Below are positions 36,907 through 49,392 of a stretch of DNA of 64,000 bases, piece after piece. Position 1 is the first letter of the stretch; the number at the start of each line of letters is the position of its first letter. Below the pieces are notes generated by a model. That model saw only the letters and a program-made list of their open reading frames with translations, ran no database searches and was not told the DNA's origin. Source of the stretch: Mucor racemosus (taxonomy: Eukaryota > Mucoromycota > Mucoromycetes > Mucorales > Mucoraceae); assembly GCA_027405735.1 (NCBI GenBank), contig JAPEHQ010000001.1, forward strand, positions 3,906,001 to 3,970,000, read 5' to 3'. The position numbers and the translations under genes were made by a program.

Positions 36907-38160
36907 TTAACCTAAAAAAAGTAAAATGTCAATCATAGAGCATACACTATCTATTTCAAATATACTCACAGGCACATCCACCAGCAGCAGCTGAATTTCC
37001 CGAATTTTCTAAATCTACACCACCACGAGAGTTTAATCCAGCTCTATTTCTGCCACCACGCGAGCTATCTGCAAGTTGATCGAGGGGCATACGTTTAGCT
37101 ATCGCATGAAATAACTCATTTACATTATCGGCAGTTTTTGCCGAAGTTTCAAAAAACAATAAACCAGATTCATCTGCATATTCTTGAGCAGTCTAAATAT
37201 GTTCACTTAGTTGATGATATGATTAACTAAAAACTAACCAAATTTATACCTTGGTTTCGATGGCTCTTCTAGCTTCAAGATCACATTTATTACCAGCTAA
37301 TGCAATTACAATGTTAGGATCTGCTTGACGTTGTAATTCATTAACCCAGGCTTTGGCTTTATCCAAAGATGACTAGAAATTAAATTAGATAATCTTGTAA
37401 TTAATTAACAATTGATAAAACTTACAGCTTGAGTAATATCATACACAACAACAGCGCAATTAGCATTACGATAATACATGGGTGCCAAACTCTTTATAGC
37501 AAAATGTTAATACAAATTATCCTTTTTTTAGAAGTATTATAAAAATTACCTTGTATCTCTCTTGACCTGCTGTATCCCTATATATTATGCATGAGTCATC
37601 TGTGTTAATTTAATATTTATTTAACATACCAGATTTCAAATTTTACTGTAGTGTTATCATCTAATGAAATAGTTTGTGCCAAGAAAGCAGCTAAATATGG
37701 GAAAAAAGAAGAGATTCAGCAAATGAAGAACATCCCCTTGCAACAATTTCTGTCTCTTTATCCCTCCTTTTCTACTTGTATTTTGTTTATCCTTCACCCC
37801 CTTTATATACATATGATATATAATAAGCGTAAAGGGATAAAAAAAACAAGCGATAGAGAGAGGAAGCGAAGCCATAAAGAGTCATATGTTCTCAAAATGT
37901 GTACTTACCACCAATAGTACTTTCTCTATATTCATCAAAATGGTCTTTTACAAAACGCATCACCAAACTATAAGCCAAGGAAAAAAACATTAATCAGTTG
38001 CCAAGCAACAGATCTCTTTTTAAATTCACTTACCTTGACTTTCCAACAGCAGACTCGCCTAAATAAGTTATTAACATACATTTTCATGATCATAAAAAAT
38101 ATCAAATTTACCCAAAAGGACAAGCTTAAATTGGTAGGTTTTTCCTTGTTGTGTAGTCAT
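36907..38160 (-). CDS. RAB5: Rab5/Ypt5-type small GTPase
   Basis: Early-endosome GTPase. Nine exons: complement(36907..36911, 36970..37192, 37250..37372, 37426..37491, 37550..37577, 37630..37690, 37909..37967, 38034..38058, 38112..38160), 212 aa. Motifs: P-loop GESAVGKSS, switch I ESTIGAAFL (Rab5 type), [28 protein letters not shown]. The last exon has only five coding bases (GTTAA): it completes a split TGT codon and the stop, so the protein ends in CAC, a CxC prenylation motif. Without that intron the frame would run on to CACEYI and bury the motif. Intron 37691..37908 is unusually long (218 bp). Exons of 25 and 28 nt occur. Confidence 0.95.
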
Positions 38161-39099
38161 GTATGCAAGTATATAATACTGTTATATAAAACAAAAAATG
38201 TAATAAAAAGAAAAAGAGAAAAGAAGAACGAGAGAAAAAAGGCTGCTAATTATCCAATAAAGGGGAATCGCCAATGACGTCCTCTGAAGAAAATCATCAT
38301 ATAGAAAATATCTGAGTTTCTACAGTTCATGTGCTCTTGTGTTCAGTTGAGTAAAAATATGATCATGAACGAACAAAGAGGCAAGCATAGATGACCGTAT
38401 TTGGTAAATACATAATATACTTGAACTGATATAAAATATCATAAAATGCAGTTTTTTTTTTGAAAAATTGATAGATGTATACAAGGTCAAATTGTTTAGC
38501 AAGCTAGATTATTTGATGTAGACCAATAATTTGCATGCTTTGACTATATCTGGAAATTCTCTGTAAAGGTTGGACTTACATAAAATGTTCAAATGCCTGA
38601 TATATATAATATATATGTCATTGCGGATATCAAGATTGGCCATCCCATAAATTTATTCTTCCATAATTCATGTAAAGTGTATATAGCTACATGAGAATGT
38701 CGCAAATCAAAATATGAGTATGTGGCTCCAACATTTACATGCCTCCTTTTCGATGACTATGAGAGGATAAATGAGCGGATGGATTCGTATTTATTCAGAT
38801 CATTCCTATTATGAATGTTTCTACTCCTTTTCTTCCACAATTACATGTAAAATCATCTGTATTCTTGTAATTACTCACTAAATAGTACTATTTTATAAGG
38901 CAAATTGATTTCCTTAGTTTGAGAGTTGCATATTACAACCAAGCAACAGATACAATTAAATTCCACATCCAATGCGTTCGAGCTTGGCAATTTTTCAATG
39001 CTTTTTCAGGTATCTTCAGCAGATAGGTAAAAATTTCTTTCTATTCTTGTAATCAAATATTTGAAATGAATCCTGTATTATATATATATATATATAATA
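38161..39099. other. Intergenic, upstream of Rab5
   Basis: AT-rich, with short TA runs (for example 38603-38614). No gene recognised. The Rab5 promoter should lie next to 38160. Confidence 0.45.
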
Positions 39100-39719
39100 G
39101 TATTGATTTTTCATTTAGGAAATCAATATCTCGGATTACTCACATCGAGTACCAAGTCCAAATAAAATCTCTTCTGAAAAAATGACCCCAAAAACATTAA
39201 TATGAAATAGTTCATTAAAATATGTAGTAAGTTTGACTAGTCTACTAAATGCTTCAGGCACGATTTTGATTTGCATTCATCCACATAAATTTTCAGAACT
39301 GTTTACACAAAAAAAGATTACGCAAAATTCAATGAGCTTTTGAAGATTTCGACAATATAGGATACTTTCATAAGCAATTTCTTAAATTTAAGTATTTATT
39401 GCAATAGAAAAAAATTATGTATCTTTTTGAGACCCTATTGATTCTTGTAGCTGCATTTTTTGTAGAGAACATTTTATGCGTTCTCTTTTAGCGAATTAGC
39501 TTGCAAATTAATGGGTGTTAAAATTTTAATTCTGGATACTGTTACAGCTTTAGTATATATTTGAAATTTTCAGTCCATTTTGATCAATATTCATTGATTA
39601 CGAGTATTTTCTATTTGCTTTGTTTTTTTTAAGCAGAGGAAGTCAGATTTTTTGTTAAAACCTGTGCTATACTTCCTCAAAATACACTGCTAGTTAATGA
39701 AATCAAGATATATTATTTG
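39100..39719 (-). repeat. Divergent R1-like fragment
   Basis: Heavily diverged sequence with the order of R1 core landmarks in inverted orientation: TGCATTCATCCACATAAATTT at 39275 (compare CTGCATCCATCTAAATAAAATT in C5), a GCAAAATTCAA block, and AGCTGCATTTTTTGTAGAGAA near 39451. Likely an old copy next to C5. Confidence 0.5.
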
Positions 39720-40608
39720 TATAGCTATTGCGCATTAAGTGCAACTTCAAAATTCAATTTCAAATTATCGTTAAATTTTATGAAAACTTTCAAAGAATAT
39801 ATAAAGCAACCCATACAAAGTAGTTTAAACAAGTACGAGTTTTCATTTCCTCATTTTCATAGCAACTCGGGTAGGCTGAAACTTTGCAATTCTGTGGATA
39901 AGCCTTGGACATATCTATGGTTGCAACGGGAGCTCATTTGGACCCATATTCGGCAAGAACTGGTGCCCTTACTGAACTTAGTAGACGTAAATAATAGTAG
40001 GCAATCTACTTGTTGTTCAAACTTATCAAATGCACAATGATTGATGGAAGCTTATATCTGAAATACTTGTAGCATCCACTCATACCTATGTCCATGTAGA
40101 GTAACAACTTACTTGAATCAGTATTCAGAGAGACCGCGCTTCTAATTGTTTCGATAAAAGTGCACAGTAAGCTATAGGTGTATTTTGGCGATGATTTTCT
40201 CGACACACAGTATGTTGTGCGGAAGTTGCCCTTTAATATCATCGTGTCAAAGATGTGTGTCTACTCTCACTCTGTGAAGCTGGAATTTATTATGGTTTAT
40301 GGTTCAAATTCACCGAGACAGGCTTTTTTGCTGCCCGTTTTTTACAGTTTTAAAAAGTAGGTTTGGGATGATTTTCAGATTATTTTAAAATTTTCGTCCA
40401 ATATTGGGTTGAATTACGTGAAAACTTCAAAAACAATTTATCTTCCCTCTATGGGCCGTTGATATCTCTTAAAAAATAGAAATATTAATACCAGAATATA
40501 AGTGTACTGGCCAAACATTGACCAAACACTGACCAAGATGGACCTAAAATTGATTATACAAAATTGAGCAACTAAACTGAAGTACTAAATTTTTGTATTC
40601 ACAGGGTA

Positions 40609-42244
40609 CAGTGAGTCGCAAAACCCTTTCAATGATTTGGAAATTTGAATGAAAATAACCATAACTCTCTCAGTTCCAATCGGAGATACACTAAATTTCT
40701 ATTTTAAGTAATTCAAACGTTTTTAAATTATTTTCAAAAAGTCCGATTTAATTAATTAAAGTTCCGCAAAAACTATGCAAGTTTAAAAAAAGGTACATCA
40801 TTGAAAGGGTTTTGCACGCATTATTAAAAAAAAATTGAAGCTTATTTAAATGCAGCCAATAATCAATACCGTAACCTTTTGCTTTAATACAAGCTTTTAC
40901 ACAATGAGGCATACTCGAAATAACTTTTTGATATTCCCCAACTGTTATGTTGTCATACCAAATCTCTTGAGTTCTGTCCCAAATATCATTCATCCCTTTT
41001 GGAGATGTATCGTATTCGTTTAGGCGGATTTTCAATAACCTCCACATATTTTCAATGGGATTAAGGACTGGAAATTGCGCTGGCCATGACATTACTTCAT
41101 ATTTTTTTGTTTTGAAGTCTTCTTTCATTAAATTAGAGGTGTGCTTAGAATCGTTGTCTTGTTGAAGGATAAGCTAATTACGACGCAACTTCAATTTTTG
41201 ACACATATTGTCAATGGATTTCTCCACATCATCATCAATAATAGTTCTGTATAGGTTGGAGTTCATATTACCTTCGACCTTGGACAACCAAACGACACCA
41301 GACCAAGAAATAGAGCTCCAAATCATGATACGACCATCTCCATTTTTCTTGTTTTTTGGTATGCTTAGGTTTTATCTCCTCGCTGTCTCTTTTCCAGCAC
41401 CAAATTCGATCATCCGAGTTAAAACAATTAATTCTAGCCTCATCAGTAGATATAACACGGTTTCAGTCATCCAAAGTCCAATCAATTCTGTTTTTACATC
41501 AGCGGAGGCGATCCTTTGCATTTTCATCACTAATTTCTGGCTTTTTTATCTTAGGTAATGCGCCTAAACCATTATCCCGAAGAGCCCTAGTACAGTATTC
41601 GCACTGCCATTAACGTGTACATTACGATAAAGCTCTTTTTTGGCTTGTAACGCATTATCCAAGCCACCTTTGGTGATTTTATGGACACAATATCTCATAT
41701 CCGCAGTAGTCAGCTTAGATGGTCGGTCTCCTTTAAGTTTTTCTCGGTCAGGACAGGCCTTTTTTTCAATACGACATACTGTGGCTTGACTAACAGCTAC
41801 ATGACGAGCAATTTTCGATACGGTATGGCCTGAATTTAACAGAGAGATAACGTCATTACGTTTGGCATCCGATACAGTTTTCATCTTGATGATTTTGCTT
41901 GAAACTACTAGTGAAAAAGGCAGGGTAAAAATTGAAAAACATCTCATATATTTTCCGCATATTTCTCTGTTTTATAAGATATCCAGCGTTAATGTACAAG
42001 TTAGGGGTTACAAAATTGTAATTTTAAACCTGTGCGTGCAAAACCCTTTCAATGATGTACCTTTTTTTAAACTTGCATAGTTTTTGCGGAACTTTAATTA
42101 ATTAAATCGGACTTTTTGAAAATAATTTAAAAACGTTTGAATTACTTAAAATAGAAATTTAGTGTATCTCCGACTGAAACTGAGAAAGTTATGGTTATTT
42201 TCATTCAAATTTCCAAATCATTGAAAGGGTTTTGCGACTCACTG
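40609..42244 (-). mobile_element. Tc1/mariner transposon with ~212-bp inverted repeats
   Basis: 1636 bp, ends CAGTGAGTCGCAAAACCC / GGGTTTTGCGACTCACTG, flanked by TA (40607-40608 and 42245-42246). Terminal inverted repeats span 40609-40820 and about 42033-42244 with about three mismatches. Each repeat is itself bounded by an 18-bp inverted pair (40618-40635 and 40798-40815). The empty site is present in R1 copy C1 at 8402-8403 (ACAGGG TA GCCCC in the inverted reading). Confidence 0.95.
40748..41884 (-). pseudogene. Tc1-type transposase, inactivated
   Basis: DDE transposase of the Tc1/mariner superfamily. It starts MKTVSDAKRNDVISLLNSG, followed by a helix-turn-helix (HTVSKIARHVAVSQATVCRI). Catalytic-domain pieces are RVISTDEARINCF (first Asp), LILQQDNDSKHTS (second Asp) and PVLNPIENMWRLLK (Glu). 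The reading is broken by frameshifts near 41600 and 41355 and an in-frame TAG at 41174-41176, so the copy cannot encode an active enzyme. The C-terminal frame runs into the left inverted repeat before it stops at 40748. Confidence 0.9.
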
Positions 42245-43748
42245 TAGCCCCAACTTTAAGCTACTCTGCATTTTTTGTTTCAGTAAAAAATATTGATTTT
42301 TCGTCGAGATAATCAAAATAATAGATCTTATCACAACTTAAAGCCTATCATAACGGGATTCAAAAATTTATTTTAAAAAATGGACGAAAAATGATGAAAA
42401 AAACAAAATCGCTTAAATGCTCATAAACTACAAAGTAAATAGACCTAGTGTATTAAATAGTTTTTGTACAATTTTGGATTCTGCATCCATCTAAATAAAA
42501 TTCAGACAAACATTTCACATTAAATTTTGAGTAAAATGCAATTGAAATTTTAGAGGTTTTTTGAAGATACACATCATTTTTTATAAGCATACTTAAAATA
42601 TATTAAACTGAAATGACGCGCAAAACAATTATCTATCGATTGAGTCATTGATGAACCTTATATCTGCATTTTTCATAGAGAAAATAAGATTTTTGTCAAT
42701 TTTTTTTCAAATTCAGAATTTGGGATGAGGGTATACAAGGGGAAAATGGATGCTAGAAATGAAGGTATCTTTTTGTACACATTTTTGAGGATATCTCCAC
42801 GAAAAATCAATATTTTGAAAAACTCTAAATTGGGTCCGAGAGAGCTCAACGAGCTGGATGACATGAGTAAAAAAAACCGCTACTCAATATGACAAATATT
42901 TTGAAATCTACTATAAAAATGCCAAAAAAAAATGAAAAAAAATAAAAGTCCTCAGAATTTTTTTATATTAAGATATGTTATAGAGCATTTTAAATCAAGT
43001 AAGTTTTATTATTAAAAAGTGTTAGTATAGCTTAATTTTTTCTAGAGATATGAAGCCTCAAAGTTTTCAATCCATTAGCAGTGAAATGCGCGTAAAAAAT
43101 CTGAAACCTTAGCACTGAAAAATTAATACCACCTGCAAAAAGTGAAATATTTCCGGATACTAATTTTTGGATTAAGACTGAACATCTCAGGTACATTGGC
43201 ATATAATTTTTTCTTGGTGTTATTTAGGGGAAAAAAAGTAGAGCAGGGATGAAAAATGGGACCCAGTTATCAAGGAAAAAGCAATGAATTTTACGCGTTT
43301 TTGAGTCTTTCATGAGATATAAAATAAATTTAGGGATAAGTAGCATAATGCGACCACTTCATGTCTGTTTAGTAGTGTCTAAAGTATATCCTAAAAATGT
43401 TTAGTATGAGAATAGTTATGTAAAAGAGGGCACGCTCCAATATTGAAGGTTGAAATATTATGAAAATTTGAATTCTCAAAAAATTTGAATTTTATTCAAG
43501 TTTATATGTATATATATTGTAGCAATAACGGCTACTCTAGCACTTACAGACATCAGTTAACCTTATTCATTTCAAAAACTTCTGTTTTGGGAAGTATAGC
43601 TTAAAATATTCATTTAAAACTCTAAACTGAGGCACAAGAAGGAATGGATAAAACTTTCGAGTCATCTCACAAATAAATCGATTTTTTTTTGTTTTAGGAG
43701 GGTATATATAAACATTTTTGGCTTTTTACACTTTAAGAATCCAATTGC

Positions 43749-44337
43749 ATGATTTATCAAAAGGTAAATCGTATGAAAATTAATCAAATCAAAAAGTACC
43801 GTTTTATTATGAGCTTATAGAGAGGGTTTATATGCTAATTGGATGGTGTAATGGTCTGTAGTTTTGGATCAACAACAAATGTGAATAATATGTTGTTTAT
43901 AGATATTATTCTTGTAATTATAAATTGGTGATCACTGGATTGATGAAGGTTGCTGTTCTTATTTGTACATTAGATATTTATTAGTGAATAAATAAAAGTA
44001 AAGGGAGTGTAACAAGACAGATGAATCTACAAGGGATCATAATAATTTCATTGTAGTATTTATTATATAATAAGGAATGAGGGAAGATTTTGCATGAATG
44101 AAACTGGAATGTTTGACTCATTACAGATGGGTGTATTAAATGTGAATGATAATATAATTAGAATGAGCATTTGGATATTGTGTGAATATATTGGAATCAT
44201 GCTTCTATGTATCAGCAGTAGCATGGTGATAGACGCATGAAATATGATCTTGCTTGGTTTACATGTTGAACATCATGGCTTGACAGATGTTCTAAATTGG
44301 TAATTCGGTAATTCCTAATTCTGATAGATCAATCTGA
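43749..44337. other. Unassigned AT-rich segment between C5 and C6
   Basis: About 590 bp between the end of C5 and the start of C6. It begins TGATTTATCAAAAGG, like the 345-bp LTR family read inverted, but no matching end or 5-bp duplication could be found. Confidence 0.35.
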
Positions 44338-46532
44338 AACAACCCATACAAAATAGTTTAAAAAAGTGTACATTTTCATTTCCTCATTTTAAAGCAACTC
44401 GGGAAAGCTGAACCTTTTATAATTATGCGAATCAACACTAGATGTACCTACTATTGCAATGAGAGCTCATTTGGATCCATATTCGGCGATGCCTGGTGAG
44501 CTTACTGATCTTAGCAGGTATAATGATATAGCAGGTAGCCAACTTGTTGCTTAAACTTACCAAATAATGCACTATACCCCATAGAAGCTGATGGTTATCT
44601 TAAATACTTGTAGTGCATATTATGCATATCTACATCCATGTAAAGTGGCAACTTACTTGGATTAGTATTCATAGAAATTGTACTTTTTAATTGTTTTTAA
44701 TAAAGCCCACAGTAAGCTATAGGTGCAGCACTTTGGCGGCAATTTTATCGAAACACATAAAATGTCAAAACGGTCGATAGAAATAATCTTGCCAAAATAT
44801 TCCATTTTTTATTAATTAACAATGCACCCAGAGAGGATGTATTTATATAATTTTTATTATAATTATTATACAGAATCACTATCCAAGGGTATTACATCAT
44901 CAATTAACTACTAGGACGCATGTAAATCAACGTGGATGCACGCTGGTTTACTATAATACCGAATATTGACCAAAATCATAAATTTGAAACCTAAGATATA
45001 ATATTGGCATTGTAACACAGTTGATTGTGGAAGTTGCCCTTTGAGATCAGCATGTCAAAAATGCGCGCCTATTATTATCATGTAAAGTTGGAATTTATTA
45101 GGTTCAAAATTAACCGAGATAGGGTTTTTTGTTGTCAGTTTCTTACTACTACGGTTGTAAAAAGTAGGTTTTTTTCAGATGGGTTTTAAATAGTAGTTTT
45201 CGAATGCTTTTGCCCAATACTTAGTCGAATTATTTAAAATATTCAAGGAAGATATGCCTTCACTCTATAGGTCGTTGATATCTCTTAAAAATAGAAATAT
45301 TAATACAAGAATATAAGTGTACTGGATAAACATTGACCAAGATAGACCTAAAACTGATTATAAAAAATTGGGCAACTAAACTGAGGTATTAATTTTTTGT
45401 ATTCAAAGGGTAGACCCAGCCTTAAGCTACTCTGCATTTTTTGTTTTAGCAAAAAACATTGATTTTTTGTTGAGATAACCAAAATAGTAGTTCTTATCAC
45501 AGCTTAACCCCTATAGTATCGGGTGTTTAAAATTTATTCGAAAAAATGGACGAAAAATGATTCAAAAACCAAAATCGTTTAAATGCTCATAAACTACAAA
45601 GTAAGTAGATCTAGTGTATTAAATGGTTTTTGTACAGTTTTGGGTTCTGCATCCATCTAAATAAAATTAAAATGAATGTTTCACATTAAATTTTGCGCAA
45701 AATGCAAACGAAATTTTAGAGGTTTTTTGAAGATATAGAACACTTTTTATAAGCATATTTTAAATTTTTATAATGGAATGAATGCATAACAAAATTATCT
45801 ATTGATCGAGCTATTGTTGAGTCTTTTAGCTGCATTTTTCGTAGAGAAAACGAGATTTTTGTCCAAATTTTTTTGAAATTCAGAATTTGGGATGAGGGTA
45901 TATAAGGGAAAAATTGAGGTTAGAAATGAGAGTATCTCTTTGTACACATTTTTGAGGATATCTCCACGAAAAATTAATATTTTTAAGAAAACTAAATTGG
46001 GTTTGAGAGAGCTTAGCGAAGTTGATGATTTGAATGTAAAAAAAAATGCTTCTCAATATAACAAATATTTTGAAATCTACTATAAAAATGCCAAAAAAAA
46101 TAAAAAAAAATAAAAGTACTCAGAATTTTTTTATACTAAAATATGTTATAGAGCACTTTAAAACAAGTAAATTTTGTTATTGGAAAGTGTTAGTATAACT
46201 TAATTTTTCGTAGAGGTATGAAGCCTCAAAGTTTTCAATTCTTTAGCAGTGAAATACGTGTAATAATCTGAAACATTAGCACTGAAAAATTTATACCAAC
46301 AGTAAAAAATAGGATATTTCCGGATACTAATTTTTGGATTAGAGGTGAGCATCTCAGGTACATTGGCATATATTTTTTTCTTGGTATTATTTAGTGGGAA
46401 AAAAGCTGAGCAGGAATGAAAAGTGAGACTCAGTTTTTAAGATAAACTCAAGAACAGATCGCACAATGCGACCAAGTCGTATCTATTTAACAGTATCTAA
46501 GAGGTATCATAAAAAGTGTTTAGTATGAGGTT
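44338..46532 (-). repeat. R1 dispersed repeat, copy C6 (type A, inverted)
   Basis: Right flank 44338-45410 aligns with 39800-40606 of C5, and the core continues to about 46532. It contains an old 257-bp solo LTR at 44758-45014. The conserved core block on the plus strand at 45892-46113 has diverged more than in C1, C2 or C4. Confidence 0.8.
44758..45014 (-). mobile_element. Solo LTR, 220-bp family, old copy
   Basis: Flanked by ACACA (44753-44757 and 45015-45019). The interior shares AATAATCTTGCCA(A/G)AATATT and other blocks with the two 220-bp LTRs. Its ends are mutated (TAAAATGTC and TTGGCATTGTA against TGAAATTTC and TTGACATAACA). C5 has the empty site near 40205. Confidence 0.75.
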
Positions 46533-47112
46533 ACTCCTCCAGCGATTAGCTGGAATAATTAAGACTTAAGACAAGCCCTCATGGCCTTTATGGAATGGGC
46601 TACAAACCAGAAAATCGTAAACCTTTGTTTGTTGAATGAGTTGCTTTATTCGATGGTCAGCAATTAGTGATAAATTAAGTAGTAGATACCGTAGCTTTAT
46701 TACTAGGTACTAAAGATAGAATAAGTCTATCAAAGCTAAATAGTTTTTTACTGCATTATCAAAAGAAAAACTTACAGCTTTAAAATACTATGATATCTCA
46801 AAGCAATTTTGTTGGTTCCAAGACTTTATCTACATATACTTTCTTTTGGTATGTGTCTAATGTCAATTAACAGCACTTTAGATGTGCAGGAGTGATCTAA
46901 TTGATGAAAATAAAGTCTGAGAAATAATTACAGCCGTAAATAAGCTTTCACGTAATTGCATCAAAAAATGGCAAGACGCCTCGGATGAACCAAAAGAGTT
47001 AATAATATAGAAATTCAATTGCTTATAATTTACAGGATAAGTAGTGAGTTTACTAAATACAAAAAGTGAATTATTGAAACAAAGAAAAATGCATAGGTAT
47101 TTTATTTAATAA
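46533..47112. other. Intergenic with a weak coding-like relic
   Basis: On the plus strand near 46578-46670 a reading HGLYGMGYKPENRKPLFVE, stop, VALFDGQQLVIN looks protein-like, but it is broken and unrecognised. Otherwise AT-rich. Confidence 0.3.
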
Positions 47113-48336
47113 TTAACGAATAATGGAATGATGTTGCAAATCTTCATGGATGCATCTTGAGCATTGACAAATAAAATGATAATGAGATAATAATCTTGCA
47201 CGACGACTATCTACATCTTCACCAACTGAGCCATATGAAATACAAGCTTCCTCATCTTTATCAATCATGCGTCTTGCAATAAATTTCATATTTCTTCCTT
47301 CTCTCATTTTTATGACATTTGCATCACATGAATGGTTGAAGTAAACGGCAGAAGGATAAATACCCCAGCCTAATAACTCCAAATCATTAGTTACACCTCC
47401 ATCAGCCAAGGAAATACCACTATCACCCAATTCCCATAATCCAAAACTGTTTGCTCTCTCCCTGAAAAAGATTGAACGGAATAATTGATGATTTACGCTC
47501 TCTAGAATCGGCACATTGTTTAGTGGACTTGTCAATGCACGATCGAAAAATGAGTATAACGCTATAACATCTAATACTTCGGCGGGCAAGATTGATAGTA
47601 TCGCTTCTTTCTTATCCGTACCATTCTTGAGTAGTGGCAATTGACCCTTTCTTTCAGGGTATAACGTTGAGCTGCCTAGATGGCTTCTAAAATGAGCTAA
47701 TTCATTGTTTTGAATGACTAATAACTCTTCAAATTGTACTTGATCGACGTTTTTACGAGCAATGCAAGCAGCAATGAATCGGCACATGGCTCTATCAGTA
47801 TCTTCAATGCCTCGATACAGATCGGCGTTAGCTGTTAGGCAATCCCAAGCATCATTCAACCAAATTGTCAATGCCTCGTCATTATTTACATCAAACCAAG
47901 ATATACTTTCGACATTTTGAGAATTAACACTTGATGAAAGAGCGTTTATTTTGTAGCTTGAACTTAATTTATACTCTTGATCAAGCCGATAGTTAGATGC
48001 CAAAATGCAAGATTTACTGTCATGCGCTTTGAACGCATCTCTACATGATTCTGAGCAAAATAGCATATCTTTGAATAGACTACCGCTGTTTTTCTTGCTT
48101 GGTATCTTCCATTCATTTGAAATCAATATTTCTTCTTGTAATGACATTACTTTCACCTTTTGCTTTTTTGGATAACTAAAATTAAAACACCACATACAGG
48201 TTTCGGGCGTCCATTCTTGTGATACAGTTGTAGCAAGTGGTTCAGACACATGAATGACAGTGCCAGCAGCTATATATGTTGTAGCTTTATAACCTCTACC
48301 TTTTCCAGGCAAAAACGCAATCTCGATGGAATTCAT
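47113..48336 (-). CDS. SET-domain (SMYD/SET6-like) protein
   Basis: Putative lysine methyltransferase; substrate unknown. Single exon, 407 aa, unlike its intron-rich neighbours. Order: N-terminal SET strand (GKGRGYKATTYIAAGTVIHVSEPLA), a Cys-rich zinc-binding insert of MYND type (CMWCFNFSY ... FCSESCRDAF), a long helical insert, then the catalytic SET half with YPSAVYFNHSCDANVI (NHSC motif), FIARRMIDKDEEACISYG (the Tyr-containing motif) and a post-SET CQCSRC. The MYND part is degenerate compared with animal SMYD proteins, closer to yeast SET6 (inference). Confidence 0.9.
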   Translation of the reverse strand: MNSIEIAFLPGKGRGYKATTYIAAGTVIHVSEPLATTVSQEWTPETCMWCFNFSYPKKQKVKVMSLQEEILISNEWKIPSKKNSGSLFKDMLFCSESCRDAFKAHDSKSCILASNYRLDQEYKLSSSYKINALSSSVNSQNVESISWFDVNNDEALTIWLNDAWDCLTANADLYRGIEDTDRAMCRFIAACIARKNVDQVQFEELLVIQNNELAHFRSHLGSSTLYPERKGQLPLLKNGTDKKEAILSILPAEVLDVIALYSFFDRALTSPLNNVPILESVNHQLFRSIFFRERANSFGLWELGDSGISLADGGVTNDLELLGWGIYPSAVYFNHSCDANVIKMREGRNMKFIARRMIDKDEEACISYGSVGEDVDSRRARLLSHYHFICQCSRCIHEDLQHHSIIR

Positions 48337-49392
48337 ATTAAAATGATAAGAAATGAAAAAATTTTCTCGACATTTTCACTTGGTTTCAATATATTCAAAA
48401 AAGGAATTTAATCTGTCAAATCAAAGAGGTAAGCGGATCATCGATTTGCCCAGAATTCTCGGAGAGAAATTAAGCTTTATTGATATTCACCGTTACTTTT
48501 TTTCTCCCTCTTTTTGAGGGTAATTGAAACAAACAAACTCGGTGAGTTTGTTTGGTTTTAACACTCTGTTTTTTTTATTATCATGTGTGGTCGATCCTTG
48601 TTCATCATTGGCAAAGACAAATTTCAAGGAACATTTCATGAGGTCCAACCGTAGATTTTAAAAAGTTCATATGGTGTTCGATTGATTAGTATTAAAATTA
48701 AAAAGCCAATCAATGTATAGAATATAAAGCAGATGTTTAATTCACAGCTCAATCGATCTTTATATGATGTTTATATTTTAACTATGTATTTATATATTGC
48801 TTTTCTTGGTATTTGTGTATATGAACCGAGGAACTATGCCTTTTTTTATCCCCGTCTTGAGACAGATTCAATTGCTGATGTCAATGATTATATGCTATTT
48901 TGACAGATTCAATTGCTGATGCCAATGATTATATGCTATTTTGACAGATTCATGCAAATTTCAGTATTTCAGCACGTGCTGATTGTTAATATGGGATATA
49001 CTACTCAGAAATCGGCTGGAAAATAAGACACATTCGTCCTATATCAAGGCATCCACTTTCTTGCTTGATGATATCTTTCTCTGCTGATCTTTACAATGAT
49101 ATAACTTTCAGGTAATCGAGATCAGGTTCTACTCGTGATGACAGTACCGTCATATTCATATTTTTCTCCGAGCAAGCAAACACAAATTACTAACAGGCAA
49201 ATGCTAAACATAGATAAATAGCAAGGTTAAATTTTCATAATCAAAAGTTCTTTTCTTTTTCTGTTTTTCTTTTGACTTTACATACGTTGCTATAGATATT
49301 TATATTATTCAAGGAATAAAAAAAAAGAAGCTTTATTTTGATAGATAATTCAATCAGTCAAACAAACAAACAAACAAATCAAAACAAGAAAA
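48337..49392. promoter_or_regulatory. Divergent intergenic region, SET / NmrA genes
   Basis: About 1 kb between divergent starts. It contains the 41-bp tandem repeat (48861-48952). A T-rich tract and CAAACAAACAAACAAA (49360-49376) precede the NmrA start. No named regulatory site. Confidence 0.4.
48861..48952. repeat. 41-bp tandem repeat, 2.2 copies
   Basis: Unit GACAGATTCAATTGCTGATG... at 48861-48901, repeated with one mismatch (TGTC/TGCC) at 48902-48942, with a partial third unit GACAGATTCA at 48943-48952. Confidence 0.95.

Larger units (their letters stand above)
39720..43748 (-). repeat. R1 dispersed repeat, copy C5 (type A, inverted)
   Basis: Inverted relative to C1. The right flank 39720-40606 aligns with 44338-45410 of C6, the core is at 42247-43440, and the left terminus ends near 43748 with CTTTAAGAATCCAATTGC, matching the start of C1. 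It is split by a Tc1 element (40609-42244). Without the insertion the copy is about 2.4 kb, the best estimate of full type A length. Confidence 0.8.

Noticed and set aside
40748..41884. Active Tc1 transposase
   Set aside because: Two frameshifts and one stop codon break it.
43749..44337. Another solo LTR of the 345-bp family
   Set aside because: Similar first bases (TGATTTATCA), but no matching end and no 5-bp duplication found.
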